Shown: positions 1-11,741, numbered from the stretch's first letter. The stretch: DNA of 64,000 bases from Asterias amurensis (GCF_032118995.1 NC_092651.1:18832349-18896348), one strand, 5' to 3'. Notes: generated by a model not told the origin, from the letters alone. Translations and numbers: made by a program.

Positions 1-1908
1 GCTTTGTTTATCTTCAAATTTCTCTGACGGCATCTTTCTAGCAGAGCTTTTAGCTTTATGTCATGGTCAGCTGTTGCTTCAGCCATTGTATCCCCTTTTC
101 CGAATACAAGTATATCATCAGCTATGGTTTGAACACCCTCAAGACCTTCTATAACTTGGTCTTGTCGTCGTTGGAATTCCTCCGGCGCCGTGCTGATTCC
201 AAACGGCATACGCAGCCATCTGTATCTGCCAAATGGTGTGTTGAACGTTGTCAGGTATGAGCTTTCTTCATCTAGCTCAACATGCCAGAAACCATTCTTT
301 GCATCTAGAACGGAGAACACTTTGGCATTGTTCAAGTCGGGAAGGATATCATCAATCGTCTTCATTGGGTAGTGACTTCTGTTGAGTGCTTTGTTCAGAT
401 CTTTGGGATCAAGACAAATTCGCAGTTTGTGTGGTTTGACAACACAGACCAAACTTGATACCCATGGAGTAGGTGTATCAACTGGTTTGACAATTTGTGT
501 TTCAGTCAGTTTGTCTAACTCTCGCTTCAGCTTCTGCTTCAAAGCGATTGGCACACGTCTCGGTGGATGCACCACAGGGTTGACGGTTGAATCCACATCA
601 AGGTGATATTTGTTCTCGAGGCATCCTGTTCCTTCAAAAACATCTGCAAACTCGGTGATCAGTTGCTCTGCTGACTTCACTGTCTGCATTGGTGGGGCAA
701 CATAGGCAATATTCTCATGATGAACTTCTATCATGCCCATCTGTTGTGCTGCTTTACTCCCCAGTATCGGTGTCACTCCTTCATCTTGTACAACAACAAA
801 ATCTACCTTGTACTTCTTCTGGTTCTTAAGGTTAATCATCTTTAGTTTGCATCGCCCAAGTGGAATCAGTGTTGTCTTGTTGTACATTGACAACACCTGC
901 TTCGTCTCTGTGAGCTGTGCATCTCCTATCAGATGTTTAGGGATCACATTACAAGTTGCTCCTGAGTCGATTTGAAGAAGAACTTGTTTTTTCGCTATCA
1001 TCATTTTGGCATAGATGTTTTTCGCGAATGATTTCTCCACTGTGTGGATTGTCTCTGGTATGAGCTCCATGGTCATGAGTTCCTCGTACGTTGAGTCATC
1101 GGAACTGTCGTCATCTGCAACTGCATAAACTCTCGTACCTTTCGAAAGGCATTGTTTGGCAAAGTGGTTCATCTTGTGACACTTTGTGCATTCTTTTCCA
1201 TATGCCGGGCATTTCTCTTTCACAAATTCATGCTGTAGCCCACAGAATTTGCAGACTCTGCCATGTGTGGCCGCTTTCTGTCGTGTCCCATCACTACGTG
1301 CTGGTTTTCGTTGCCTTTGTTTGTATACAGCATGTACTTCTGTGGCTGCAGGTTCTTCCAAGGTTTTAATTCTTTCCTTGGATAGCTCTGATGCTCGACT
1401 TATGGCTAGACATTTCTCAAGGTCAAGGCTACTTTCTCGTAAGAGCCTTTCACGTAGATTGGAATCTTGTATTCCACATTATTATATGATCTCTCAGAAG
1501 CGAGTCACGAAGTGTTTCGAAGTTGCAAGTTTCGGCCAGTAGTTTCAGCTCAGTAAGATACTTCTCTATGGACTCTCCACCCTCTTGATTTCTAGTGAAA
1601 AATCTGTATCTCTCTACTGTTTCGCTCTTTTTTGGATCACAGTGTGCATCAAACGCCTCCAGGACATCGGTAAGCTTTGATTCATTTGTTAGCCCCAGTG
1701 TCTTGAACAGCTCTCGTCCTGTAGTACCAACAAGATACTGAAACATCTTCACCTTGATTTGGTCTTCTTTCTTGGCCATTGCTAGGTCAATGTAAAGTGT
1801 AAGCTCTTCTCTCCACCTTTTCCATGTACGGGAAAGGTCTCTGACCTCCATGTCAAGGTTGGCGGGTGGCCTGATTCTGTCCATTTTCTTTGCACTGCAG
1901 TCAGACAA
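1..1908 (-). pseudogene. Ty3/gypsy retrotransposon gag-pol, frameshifted and cut by window edge
   Basis: Minus-strand retrotransposon polyprotein. Gag starts at 1908 (MSDCSAKKMDRIRPP) and resembles the capsid of Mag/SURL-type Ty3/gypsy elements. Cys-His clusters follow near 1140-1260; the second (CTKCHKMNHFAKQC) is a classical CX2CX4HX4C zinc knuckle. An aspartic-protease motif (LLQIDSGATCNVIP) lies near 950-980. Reverse transcriptase follows, with FSVLDAKNGFW near 275-310 and the catalytic IADDILVFG near 100-125. The RT is cut off at base 1, so RNase H and integrase lie outside. One extra base near 1480-1484 shifts the frame inside gag: the start frame ends at 1450, while everything downstream that I read is open in one other frame. 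Because gag-type residues continue across the shift, this looks like a disabling indel rather than programmed frameshifting, although an assembly error is possible. The clade call is inference. Confidence 0.88.
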
Positions 1909-2368
1909 TAATTATGCTCACGCACAGAAATCTACCCAGGTACTTACTCCCAAGACTTATACTAATCAGCTAAATCATGGAAGGGGTCAGACCCGTCCCC
2001 CAGGATCAATAACTATACACAAACACAAAAATATCTGACTACTGCAGCAAATAGATCATAAAGTTCACTTTGTTCCCTCCTTGTCTGACGGAGTTCTCCT
2101 GGACAGTTCATGTGGTTCTTGATAGTTATTTGTTTCTCAATTTCAACAAATTATTTCTGGAGTCTAGTTGTACTTATGACAATTTCTAAAGTAAATCTGT
2201 TACCTGGTTAGACGATCACTTCTTCATACCATACACACACACCTGGAGAGCACATGTCATGAGTTTCCAAACAATCACTAATCAGTGCAGCCTCGGTCAA
2301 TTTCAATGCCTTGCCTTGTGCTGTCCTTTGGAAATCTTCTTCAATGTATGGACCAAATACACGATAAA

Positions 2369-2382
2369 CACTTCTGACACCA
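2369..2382 (-). other. Retrotransposon primer-binding site (tRNA-Leu type)
   Basis: On the minus strand this reads TGGTGTCAGAAGTG, complementary to the 3' end (CACTTCTGACA plus CCA) of a leucine tRNA. It lies about 460 bp upstream of the gag start and directly abuts a TG...CA-type LTR boundary at 2383. Leu-tRNA priming is also known for Steamer-like Mag-clade elements. The match is seen directly; its use as a primer site is inferred from position. Confidence 0.75.
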
Positions 2383-2517
2383 TGTAATAGTATTTTCTCT
2401 AACTAAATACTATCAGAAATAACTCACTATGAAACAATAAACTGGGCTTCTCAAATCATGTTGTCACAAACTCTCCGTGTGCAAGTAAGAATAATCATAA
2501 CATGTGAAACTACATAC
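2383..2517 (-). repeat. 5' LTR of the gypsy element (outer end approximate)
   Basis: The LTR boundary next to the primer-binding site is TGTAATAGT on the plus strand, so the LTR ends ACTATTACA on the element strand. An 8-bp inverted repeat (TAGTATTT / AAATACTA) lies just inside. The outer end is uncertain because the partner LTR is outside the window; I stopped at a ...CATACA near 2517. LTRs this short fit the Mag clade. Confidence 0.45.
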
Positions 2518-2559
2518 AGCTAGCTAGAAACCATCCAGTTGCAGGAGCTGCCAACTGAG

Positions 2560-3281
2560 GGCGCTAGACATAGACAAGATGATGCACTTGTCACATTATC
2601 GATATGGAACGGGCACTCTCTGGACCAGTGTCCTTGCATTCTGCAGTTGTAGCAGACGTCAGCCTTCAACATGCCTGTCAACAAAGAATTGAAAAAACCA
2701 ACAGAAGAAAAAGAAAACATTATATGTTCCGTAATTATGTGGAACTTATATCGTATATAAAATACGCTGTTGTCGAAATGCGACCCTAACTGGGGGTTAT
2801 CTGGAGATGGGTTAAACTTCTTTCTTCTTTTGATGCTTTTAATGCGGCTTCCTCATCTACTATGATTCTTTTGGCCTCTTCTGGTGTTGTATCATTTCCT
2901 GTCTTGTCTAGCTCTTGTACAGCGGCCCAGCTAGCCAATTGCTACAGTCTGCAATTTTGATTGTTCTCTTTCTTTCTGCAATGATGCCTTCGGCTCCTTT
3001 AAGTGCCTCAATGGCTGCTGGAATGTTGATCTTCTCGAGGGCAGCCTTGATTTTATCGTGGGCGATTCTGACTTTTCCGCAGATTTGGAATTGTGCCGAG
3101 TTCACATCACGGGTCTTGTCACTACTTTTGCCTCCAATTTATTTGTGAGTTCCTTTATAATGTAAACTTGATCAGCTGTCTTTTCTGGAAATTTGAATGC
3201 TTTCCAATTTGTGGTTGAAATATTCTTTGAATTTATCAAATCGTTTCTCTTGAACGCAGGTTGATCTTTATCAGTTGACAT
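2560..3281 (-). pseudogene. Decayed gag-like ORF with CCHC zinc knuckle (second retroelement)
   Basis: A minus-strand coding relic starts at an ATG at 3281 (MSTDKDQPAFKRNDLINSKN). It continues through a lysine- and alanine-rich helical stretch (KIKAALEKINIPAAIEAL near 3000-3050) and ends with a zinc knuckle CYNCRMQGHWSREC (CX2CX4HX4C) at 2613-2654. Reading through needs at least two 1-base frame changes, near 3128 and near 2930, so it is not intact. The helical N-terminus followed by a knuckle resembles ORF1/gag proteins of DIRS-like tyrosine-recombinase retroelements in marine invertebrates. That family assignment is from memory and weak. It differs from the gag at 1-1908. A cellular zinc-knuckle gene fragment is less likely. 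Confidence 0.45.
2743..2790 (+). repeat. Direct repeat (left copy) flanking the gag-like relic's N-terminal part
   Basis: About 48 bp containing ATATAAAATACG and TGTTGTCGAAATGCGAC recurs at 3286-3334 with a few mismatches. The two copies bracket the N-terminal part of the gag-like relic. They could be terminal or internal repeats of that element, or a duplicated target. Confidence 0.6.
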
Positions 3282-3285
3282 TGCG

Positions 3286-3334
3286 AACCTAATATCATAT
3301 ATAAAATACGATGTTGTCGAAATGCGACACTAAC
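3286..3334 (+). repeat. Direct repeat (right copy)
   Basis: Partner of 2743-2790; it starts immediately upstream (on the minus strand) of the putative ORF1 start codon at 3281, suggesting a leader or terminal repeat of the element. Confidence 0.6.
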
Positions 3335-3739
3335 ACTACAGCAGAGTAAGCAGCGGTCTGAATTGGATGCTGTTGCTAAGGACACTGCTTTTATACTGAC
3401 ATGCATCAATGCACTCAAATGAATGAATCACGACACAGTTCATTCATTTTGCGTAACCCACGTTTAGTTCATGTGACGCATACGACGGGTACTCCTGTCA
3501 TTCAAACAATAAAAACTACATTTAAGAGAACAAAGTAAAACAACGGTGGGGTGCCCAGGAGAGCATACAAGTTTTGAAAACTAACTATCGCCTAAAGGCG
3601 TATGTCTCCTAAATCCCCAAAATACATTAAGGCAAGAGAGGACATATAAAAAAGCACAGAAGATAATACAAATCACTGAACAACTGTAAAAGGCAAACGA
3701 GCAAAGACATACACATACACATAAAGGATATATGTTTAA

Positions 3740-3862
3740 AGGCAGTGGACACTATTGGTATTTACTCAAAATAGTTGTTAGCATAAAATCTTTCTTGGTG
3801 ATGAGTAATGGGGAGAGGTTGATGGTATAAAACATTGTCAGAAACGGCTCCCTCTGAAGTGT
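3740..3862 (+). mobile_element. Truncated TTAA-flanked fold-back element (GCAGTGGACAC family)
   Basis: Starts with TTAA followed by AGGCAGTGGACACTATTGGT and matches the 5' half of the elements at 47252-47609 and 58341-58718 up to GGCTCCCTCTGAAGTG. After that it diverges. The right terminus is missing. Confidence 0.7.
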
Positions 3863-3894
3863 TCAAATTAACTTTGGCTTATTTATTTTTATTT

Positions 3895-4230
3895 TCAATA
3901 AACTCACAGGATCAAAACCTATTGTTTTGCTCATTTTCCAAAACATACGATTTCAATCAATGCTACTATTTCATGGGAAGTTGTTGACCAATACCATCTT
4001 TGTACCGTCACGTGAAAATGTATAATATTTGTTGAAGTTCTAAGAACTAGTTGTTTTAAAATGCAAAGATCACGATTAAACCGCTTGAATTTAATCACAT
4101 ACTACTTTTGATCAAGCAACTCACAAGATCAAAACTATTTGTTTTGCTCATTTTCAAAAACATACCAATTTTAAGCAATATTATTTCATTGGATGTTGTT
4201 GACTGTTACCAATTCTTTGTACCATGTAAG
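3895..4230 (+). repeat. Two degenerate direct copies of a ~110-bp segment
   Basis: The sequence around TTTTGCTCATTTTC, AAAACATAC and TTGTTGAC at 3895-4010 recurs at about 4110-4230. No coding potential is visible. Confidence 0.5.
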
Positions 4231-4254
4231 CTAAGTGCATCCCCTTTAACAGGA

Positions 4255-4680
4255 ATAACTTAAGTTTGCATACAGCTATTTCATAATGCATTAGTTAAGG
4301 CACATCATCACATCACTAGCTGTCTGGTCAGGTGCATCTGCTAATGATAACCTGTAGCACGTTACAACCTGTCACAGGGTAGGGGTAAGGGGTTCGTGGG
4401 GTGGGGGGCTTTATAAAAAAATAAGATAGGTAGTGCACGTTAAAGAACGCAGAACACTTCTTATGCTTTCACCTTGTTTGGTGGTCTAGGCAGAAAAACA
4501 GCCCTGGAAAAGTAGTTGCGATAACCTAACCCTCCTCCCTTCGGCCGTCGGGAGGAGGGTTACGCTATCGCAACTATAGAACATAAAGGCAAATGTTGTG
4601 GAAGTAATCTCTCACCCAAACAATACCAAGTGGATTCTGTCACTGCACATAAAAGAACTGGGAACACCAATCATGGAGGA
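4255..4680 (+). mobile_element. Hairpin-bearing flank, copy 1 (Helentron/pearl-like non-autonomous element)
   Basis: Contains GGTCAGGTGCATCTGCTAA, CTGTAGCACGTTACAACCTG and a long hairpin at 4513-4576: two 27-base arms, nearly complementary, around a ~10-base loop TTCGGCCGTC. The same block recurs at 6541-6965 and 7622-8050, with partial copies near 11.75 and 12.68 kb. A conserved flank with a terminal hairpin beside a satellite array resembles Helentron-associated (HINE) or bivalve pearl elements. That class assignment is inference; the repeats and hairpin are seen directly. Confidence 0.6.
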
Positions 4681-4729
4681 ATAGGTATGAACTCAAAGGG
4701 TTTCCATTGCCCCACGTTAGTCAGTTGGA

Positions 4730-6540
4730 CCCAGTGCATGTGATGACCGTTGGGTTTTCATTGTCCAATTACCCTCTTTATTTTGGCATTGCCTCCTTCC
4801 CTTCCATTCGACTATGGTTGGATCCTCCTCTAGTGAAATACTCTTCTGTCCGTTGTTAGTCCGACGGACCTAGCGAAATACTCTTCTTTTCGGCGTTGGT
4901 CCGACCAACCCGGCACAGGTGATAGATGGGTTTCCATTGATCCACTACCCTCTTTAGTTTGGCATTGCCTCCTTCCCTTCCATTCGGCTATGGTTGGATC
5001 CGGGGATCCTCCTCTAGCAAAATACTCTTCTTTTTGGCGTTGGTCCGACCAACCCGGCACATTTGATAGTAGGGTTTCCATTGATCCACTACTGTCTTTA
5101 TTTTGGCATTGCCTCCTTCCCTTCCATTCGGCTGTGGGTGGATCCTGGGATCCTCCTCTAGCGAAATACTCTTCTTTTCGGCGTTGGTCCGACCAACCTG
5201 GCACAGGTATAAGTGAAGTTTCCATTGATCCACTACCCTCTTTATTTTGGCATTGCCTCCTTCCCTCCCATTCAGCTATGGTTGGATCCTGGGAAATAGC
5301 GAAATACTCTTCTTTTCGACGTTGGTTCGACCAACCTGGCACAGGTATTAGTGAAGTTTCCATTGATCCACTACCCTCTTAATTTTGGCATTGCCTCCTT
5401 CTCTCCCATTCGGCTATGGTTGGATCCTGGGATCCCCCTCTAGCAAAATACTCTTCTTTTCGGCGTTGGTCCGACCAACCCGGCACAGGTGACAGAGGGG
5501 TTTCCATTGATCCATTACCCTCTTTATTTTGACGTTCCCTCCTTCCCTTCCATCTGGCTATGGTTGGAAACTGGGATCCTACTGGGATCCTCCGACCAAC
5601 CCGGCACAGGTATTAGTGGGGTTTCCATTGATCCACTACCCTCTTTTGTTTGGCATTACCTCCTTCCTTTCCATTCGGCTATGGTTGGATCCGGGGATCC
5701 TCCTCTAGTGAAATACTCTTCTTTTCGGCATTGGTCCGACCAACCCGGCACAGGTATTAGTGGGGTCCATTGATCCACTACCCTCTTTAGTTTGGCATTG
5801 CCTCTTTCCCTTCCATTCATTTATGGTTGGATCCGGGGATCCTCCTCTAGCAAAATACTCTTCTTTTCGGCGTTGGTCCGACCAACCCGGCACATGTGAT
5901 AGTAGGGTTTCCATTGATCCACTACTGTCTTTATTTTGGCATTGCCTCCTTCCCTTCCATTCGGCTATGGTTGGATCCGGGGATCCTCCTCTAGTGAAAT
6001 ACTCTTCTTTTCGGCATTGGTCCGACCAACCCGGCACAGGTATTAGTGGGGTCCATTGATCCACTACCCTCTTTAGTTTGGGATTGCCTCCTTCCCTTCC
6101 ATTCATTTATGGTTGGATCCGGGGATCCTCCTCTAGCAAAATACTCTTCTTTTCGGCGTTGGTCCGACCAACCCGGCACATGTGATAGTAGGGTTTCCAT
6201 TGATCCACTACTGTCTTTATTTTGGCATTGCCTCCTTCCCTTCCATTCAGCTATGGTTGGATCCTGGGATCCTCCTCTAGCGAAATACTCTTCTTTTGGC
6301 GTTGGTCCGACCAACCCGGCACATGTGATAGGGTTTCCATTTCTCCACTACCCTCTTTATTTTGGCGTTGCCTCCTTCCCTTCCATTCGGCTGTGGTTGG
6401 ATCCTGGGATCCTCCTCTAGCGAAACACTCTTCTTTTGGCATTGGTCCGACCAATCAGGCACATGTGATAGGGTTTCCATTTCTCCACTACCCTCTTTAT
6501 TTTGGCGTTGCCTCCTTCCATTCAATTCGGCTATGGTTAG
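4730..6540 (+). repeat. ~143-bp tandem satellite array, about 12 units
   Basis: Units of about 143 bp contain CTATGGTTGGATCC, usually a second BamHI site (GGATCCGGGGATCC or GGATCCTGGGATCC), CTCTAGCGAAATACTCTTC and GGTCCGACCAACCCGGCACA. The conserved GGTCCGACCAACC block recurs near 4890, 5040, 5182, 5323, 5466, 5590 (deleted unit), 5730, 5874, 6018, 6160, 6303 and 6443. Neighbouring units differ by small indels and alternative spacer words (GATAGTAGGG, ATTAGTGGGG), with local double-unit periodicity. Open frames on both strands follow from the repeat and are not genes. Confidence 0.95.
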
Positions 6541-6965
6541 AAATTATTCTAAATTATAGTAAATCCAAATCCCACTTCTGTACACCAATGTTACACTTTT
6601 TCTTAGGACCTCATATCATCACATCACAACCTGTCAGGTCAGGTGCATCCTGCTAACGTTAACCTGTAGCACGTTACAACCTGTCACAGAGTAGGGGGAA
6701 GGGTTCGTGGGGGGGGGCTTCACAAAAAAATAAGATAAGTAGTGCACATAAAAGAACCCAGAACACTTCTTTTGCTTCCACCTTGCTTGGTGGTCTTGGC
6801 AGGAGTACAGCCCTGGTACATTTAGTTGCGATAACCTAACCCACCTCCCTTCGGCCGTCGAGAGGAGGGTTACGCTATCGCAACTATAAAACATAATGGC
6901 AATAAGGGTTTGATTTTCCACTCAAGCAATACCATGTTTTGTTATCTGCACGAACAAATTCTTGA
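6541..6965 (+). mobile_element. Hairpin-bearing flank, copy 2
   Basis: Follows the satellite directly (from AGAAATTATTCTAAATTATA). It shares GTCAGGTCAGGTGCATCCTG, CTGTAGCACGTTACAACCTG and the hairpin at 6823-6886 with copies 1 and 3. It is nearly identical to copy 3, so the satellite-plus-flank unit was duplicated recently. Confidence 0.65.
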
Positions 6966-6984
6966 AAACTTGGCACTCATTTTC

Positions 6985-7621
6985 ACATGTGATAGTAGGG
7001 TTTCCATTGATTCACTATACCCTCTTTATTTTGGCGTTCCCTCCTTCCATTCCATTCGGCTATGGTTGGATCCGGGGATCCACCTGTAGCGAAATAGCAT
7101 TGGTCTGACTGACCCGGCACAGGTAATAGTGGGGTTTCCATTGGTCCACTACCCTCTTTATTTTGGCATTGCCTCCTTCCCTTCCATTCGGCTATGGTTG
7201 GATCCAGGGATCCTCCTCTAGCGAAATACTTTTTTTCGGCGTTGGTCCGACCAACCCGGCACAGGTATTAGTGGGGTTTCCATTGATCCACTACTGTCTT
7301 TATTTTGGCATTGCCTCCTTCCCTTCCATTCGGCTATGGTTGGATCCTGGGATCCTCCTCTAGCGAGTTACTCTTCTGATCGGCGTTGGTCCGACCGACC
7401 CAGCACATGTGTTTGTGGGGTTTCCATTTCTCCACTACCTTCTTTATTTTGGCATTGTCTCCTTCCCTTCCATTCGGCTATGGTTGGATCCTAGGATCCT
7501 CCTCTAGCGAAATACTCTTCTTTTCGGCATTGGTCCGACCAATCAGGCACATGTGATAGGGTTTCCATTTTTCCACTACCCTCTTTATTTTGGCGTTGCC
7601 TCCTTCCATTCAATTCGGCTA
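6985..7621 (+). repeat. ~143-bp satellite, second block (about 4 units)
   Basis: Same satellite family as 4730-6540, sandwiched between flank copies 2 and 3. The conserved CCGACC-type blocks recur near 7102, 7242, 7386 and 7531. Confidence 0.93.
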
Positions 7622-8050
7622 TGGTTAGAAATTATTCTAAATTATAGTAAATCCAAATCCCACTTCTGTACACCAATGTTACACTTTTTCTTAGGACCTC
7701 ATATCATCACATCACAACCTGTCAGGTCAGGTGCATCCTGCTAACGTTAATCTGTAGCACGTTACAACCTGTCACAGAGTAGGGGGAAGGGGTTTGTGGG
7801 GGGCTTCATCAAAATATAAGATAGGTAGTGCACATAAAAGAACCCAGAACAGTTCTTGTGCTGCCACCTTGCTTGGTGGTCTTGGCAGGAATACAGCCCT
7901 GGTACATTTAGTTGCGATAACCTAACCCACCTCCCTTCGGCCGTCGAGAGGAGGGTTACTATAGAACTATAGAACATAATGGCAGTGAGGGTTTGATTTT
8001 CCACTCAAGCAATACCATGTTTTGGTATCTGCATGATCAAATTCTTGAAA
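7622..8050 (+). mobile_element. Hairpin-bearing flank, copy 3 (hairpin partly eroded)
   Basis: Near-identical to copy 2 over most of its length. The hairpin at about 7909-7970 has lost part of its right arm (GGAGGGTTACTATAGAACTA in place of the intact arm). It ends before 8060, where the similarity stops. Confidence 0.65.
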
Positions 8051-8059
8051 ACTTGGCAC

Positions 8060-11000
8060 TCATTTCACATTGAAGGATTAGTTTCTTGACACCAATGCAT
8101 ACCAATAATAAGGTTGTGTTTTTGTGTCTTCAACTTTGAAGTATAGCCTACATGTGAATACAGTACATTGGGCAAATAATAACAATTCTGAAACTTTTAT
8201 TACATTGAAATAATAACTTGGGAGGGGGGGGCAATACAGCTCCATACATGTACTGGCTATCACCACACCATAGGGATTGAAATTTGTAAAGTTTTACCAC
8301 TTGTAGAAACACACAGTATTTTGATTGAGTACATACTGCAGGATGTGTTCAATTAGAATTGTCATTAGGTTAGTTTTATAAAAGCGAAAACATAACAGTG
8401 TGAAAAATTATCTTTGGCCGAACAAAAACAAATTTATACAAAATTGTGACACCACCCTTGGTACTTTACAACTCATGGTTACAATTTTGTGTCCATGTCA
8501 CACCCTTTTTCATTGGGGGCATGAAGTCACTAAAGTTGGCCCAAACATTTAGGTCTCAATTTCACCTGCTGACTGGACCAGTGAGATTTATTAGATTCCA
8601 ATTAGCCTCATATCTGTCAAACTTCTTATAAACAGAGGCAGTTTCCTATATTAGTGCATGGTGGAGGCAAGGGGTGGTTTTCTAGAGGCCATCCTCTGCA
8701 GATACTTAAAATTAAACCATGCATGAATGTAGGTGCTACCATTGTTCGAACGAAATTTACTTCAAAGTTAAATTCTAACTTTACATTTGTTACCTACCTT
8801 TGATAATGAAAAGGAGCATTGTGTTTAAAAGATAGCATTAAAAAAAAATACTCGAACACCTTTTAACTGGAACAATTTATAACTATGAACCTGATGAGGG
8901 TGTGTGTAAACACTACTACCACAATCATGATCATTGGTGGGTAATTGAAAGAACCTAATGTCAGAAACAGAGTGTGGTATTACATGATGAGAGACTGACG
9001 TGTGATGAGATGTGTGTGTGTGCATTAAAACAAAACCTGTGGCCTTTTTTTGTCTCACAAAAAGTACTGTAGCTTGGAAGGTAGGCTTGGGTGCAATTAC
9101 AAATAAATGTTGGTAATTCATGGGAATAGAAATTGCCCAAGCCTACCATAAAACATGAGATGGTGCAGGTGAAGGTGGAAGACTTTTGAAGAAACCAGGG
9201 GTCCTTGGTGTGCACCATCAGTAGGGTACCCCAGTTGTATATGAGGACAAAGACACCTAGTTATTTTAGGGAGTTTCCGAGAGAGAATATAGTGGTTTTG
9301 GCAAGGAGGAGCTTTCTGGTTGGTGGTTTCTTGATGTTTGGACTTTTGATCAAGAGCTGAGACCCTGGGCAGACACTTGCACTTCCTGATGTCCTCCTCA
9401 AGCTGTGACCTGTGGTTGTTGGGCATTTCGGCGGTTCCTGTGGGTAATGGCAGGGTGGGAGTTCGCTGGGATGTTTGCTGGTGTATCAGGTCCTGGCTGT
9501 ATGGTATGCGAATGTTGCACCATTAAGGATATCAGCTGATGGAATAGGGGTTATTGTGGTTGCCTGTGTTGTCAGACGGGTCTTCGTAAGTGCTTCTTGA
9601 ATCTGTGTTAATCTGGGTGGGTGGTTGTTGATAGTTCTATGAGGAGGATGTATGTGGCTAATCGTGAATGTACGGCGCTTCATTACAGGGTGTAGACTTG
9701 TAAGGTGCACATGTAGTCCAGACTTGAGGCTGGCATTGAACGGGGTCCATGGCGCCAGCACAAGTTAGTCCGGTGATGATAACTACTGATTTAATCCATC
9801 AATGGTACCTAGATGGGTTAAATTAGTACGAGGGAGCTGGGTTAAACTTGTGTGGATCTCGGGAGATGCCAAGCTCAACTCTGTAGGCTCACATCTTGCT
9901 CGTTGGAGCCCCGGTAATGAAGTTCATTGCAGTCTTACAGGCATTATTAGTTACATATATTCTTCCCACTGAACCATCGATAAGCACACATTCAGAGGAA
10001 CACATTTTCTGGAGGCCAGAGAGCCGGCTGCTGCACAGACGATCACCGTAGCTCTTATTCATCAGTTGCCTAACTTGATGCTGCAAGGTTGGCATGGCAT
10101 GCAGACGGGGCTTGGAACTTTGGCCATTCCAGTGGCTTCTGCTCTGTTCATTATTCACAGGTGCCAAAGGAATGCCTAATGATCACACCTCACAGCTTGT
10201 ACAGGTGGGCACCAAGAAGGTCAAGTCTCTGACTAGGGCCTTGGTGTCTTGATCAGGAGCCCAGGCATTGAGATTTCATCAATTGGGGGGTAAGTCCTTG
10301 ACATTACCACTTCTCTCTCCCCCTTTAGGGAAATAACTAGTGATGTCAAACCACCTGTCCTCATATATAATGCATTCACCACCAATCCTTATAACACAGT
10401 AGTGCATAATCATCTTGCATGCGTGCTGCACACTTAAAACCCTTCGCATTGATACACTTGCAGCTGACCACTTAAAATCACTTATTAGCTAATGAGTGAT
10501 TTTAAATAACCACTAAAACATTTCCATTTTGTGTACAGTCTATTCTTGCATCAACAAATACAAACAGGACAAATGGCATGTGTTTAAGAAACTTGATTCA
10601 GCCTGTTCAGCTCTGTTCATACTTGATCCCATTGTTTTTGTTCCAAGTCCCTGGGGTCTACTGTAAAATCAAAAGAGAAAAACGAACACAGGTTGGCTGT
10701 GTGGAGGAATAAATAAAAACAATTATCAAATTATTCTCACATCTTCTTGTTTTTGTGCTAAAAAGAGTATTTTTTAAAAAGAACAATCCTCCATGCTGCA
10801 TATTTTATCTAAGTGGCTGCAACTCCCCTTGAAAACTTTTTGTTTCTTCTTATTTTGATAAAATTGCAGTACCAGTTGCAGAAACCAATGTAGATGAGCT
10901 GCTGAAAAAAAATCACATCAAAATTTGTACACTGAATTGTTTATAAACCAAATTTTTAATGACAACCTAGCAATACGGGTTTGTCATTAAAAAGTAAAAA

Positions 11001-11740
11001 AGAGACATTTACAGCAAGTGGTGCAGCATCAGCGTGTAGTGCAGCCATTTATGCTCCTGGACTGTGTTAAGGATTGCTGGTGATGTGGGTACTCTAAAAG
11101 GAAGTAGCTATGATGATGGTTGCCCAGTGACTGGAGTGTGAGCTAGGGTCCCTGCAATGAGGAAACAGGCAGGGTTTAGAGACACACTCCAGTCAGTTTT
11201 GTCATGTTGTATGTTTATTGGTAAACAATCTCAACCACCCCTCCATTTGCAATAAATGCTTTACTCATTATGGAATGGAATAGAACAAGAATGCACATTT
11301 CATTGAATACTCATCAGAGTCTAATTGTTTTGAAATACTATTTCATCTGCTCAGGACTATACGATCATTAGTGCAACTGATGGGTTTCATTAAATTACTG
11401 TTGCATATTTTGGAGCTCTTGGAGTTAACTGCTTAAAAGTGATCTTCAAGGCTTTTGTTTGGTAAAAAAGGAAACATTTATTTTGGATATATATGTTTTT
11501 TAAATTGACACATACTTTTCGAATGACTTTTGATCATTATGTCATGTTTTTTTTATATACTTGTTAAGGACATTGGTATGTCCACTCGGGAACAAACATT
11601 TTCTACTCAGGAACAAAAGTTTTACAGAAACGAAGGACAAAATGTACAACATAATGAGTTCAAGTATGAGTTTATGGAGGGGGTGGTGGGATTGTGGTGG
11701 CATTTAGGTGTCGTTATGGTTAGCCAGAAATACTAAGGCT
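8060..11740. other. Unassigned stretch without a recognisable gene
   Basis: No recognisable exon or repeat element was identified. The part from about 9100 to 10260 is somewhat more GC-rich and has several minus-strand open frames of 85-102 codons, but none shows a domain I know. It could be a non-coding transcript or old retroelement DNA. Confidence 0.3.
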
Positions 11741-11741
11741 A

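Noticed and set aside
4830..6656. Several open frames (up to 177 codons) with repeated PGWSDQRRKEEYFARGG-type peptides
   Set aside because: They follow the 143-bp satellite; the period is not a multiple of three, units carry indels, and both strands are open.
9118..10167. Three minus-strand frames of 91-102 codons in a slightly GC-richer block
   Set aside because: No recognisable domain, no convincing splice sites and no codon bias visible by eye.
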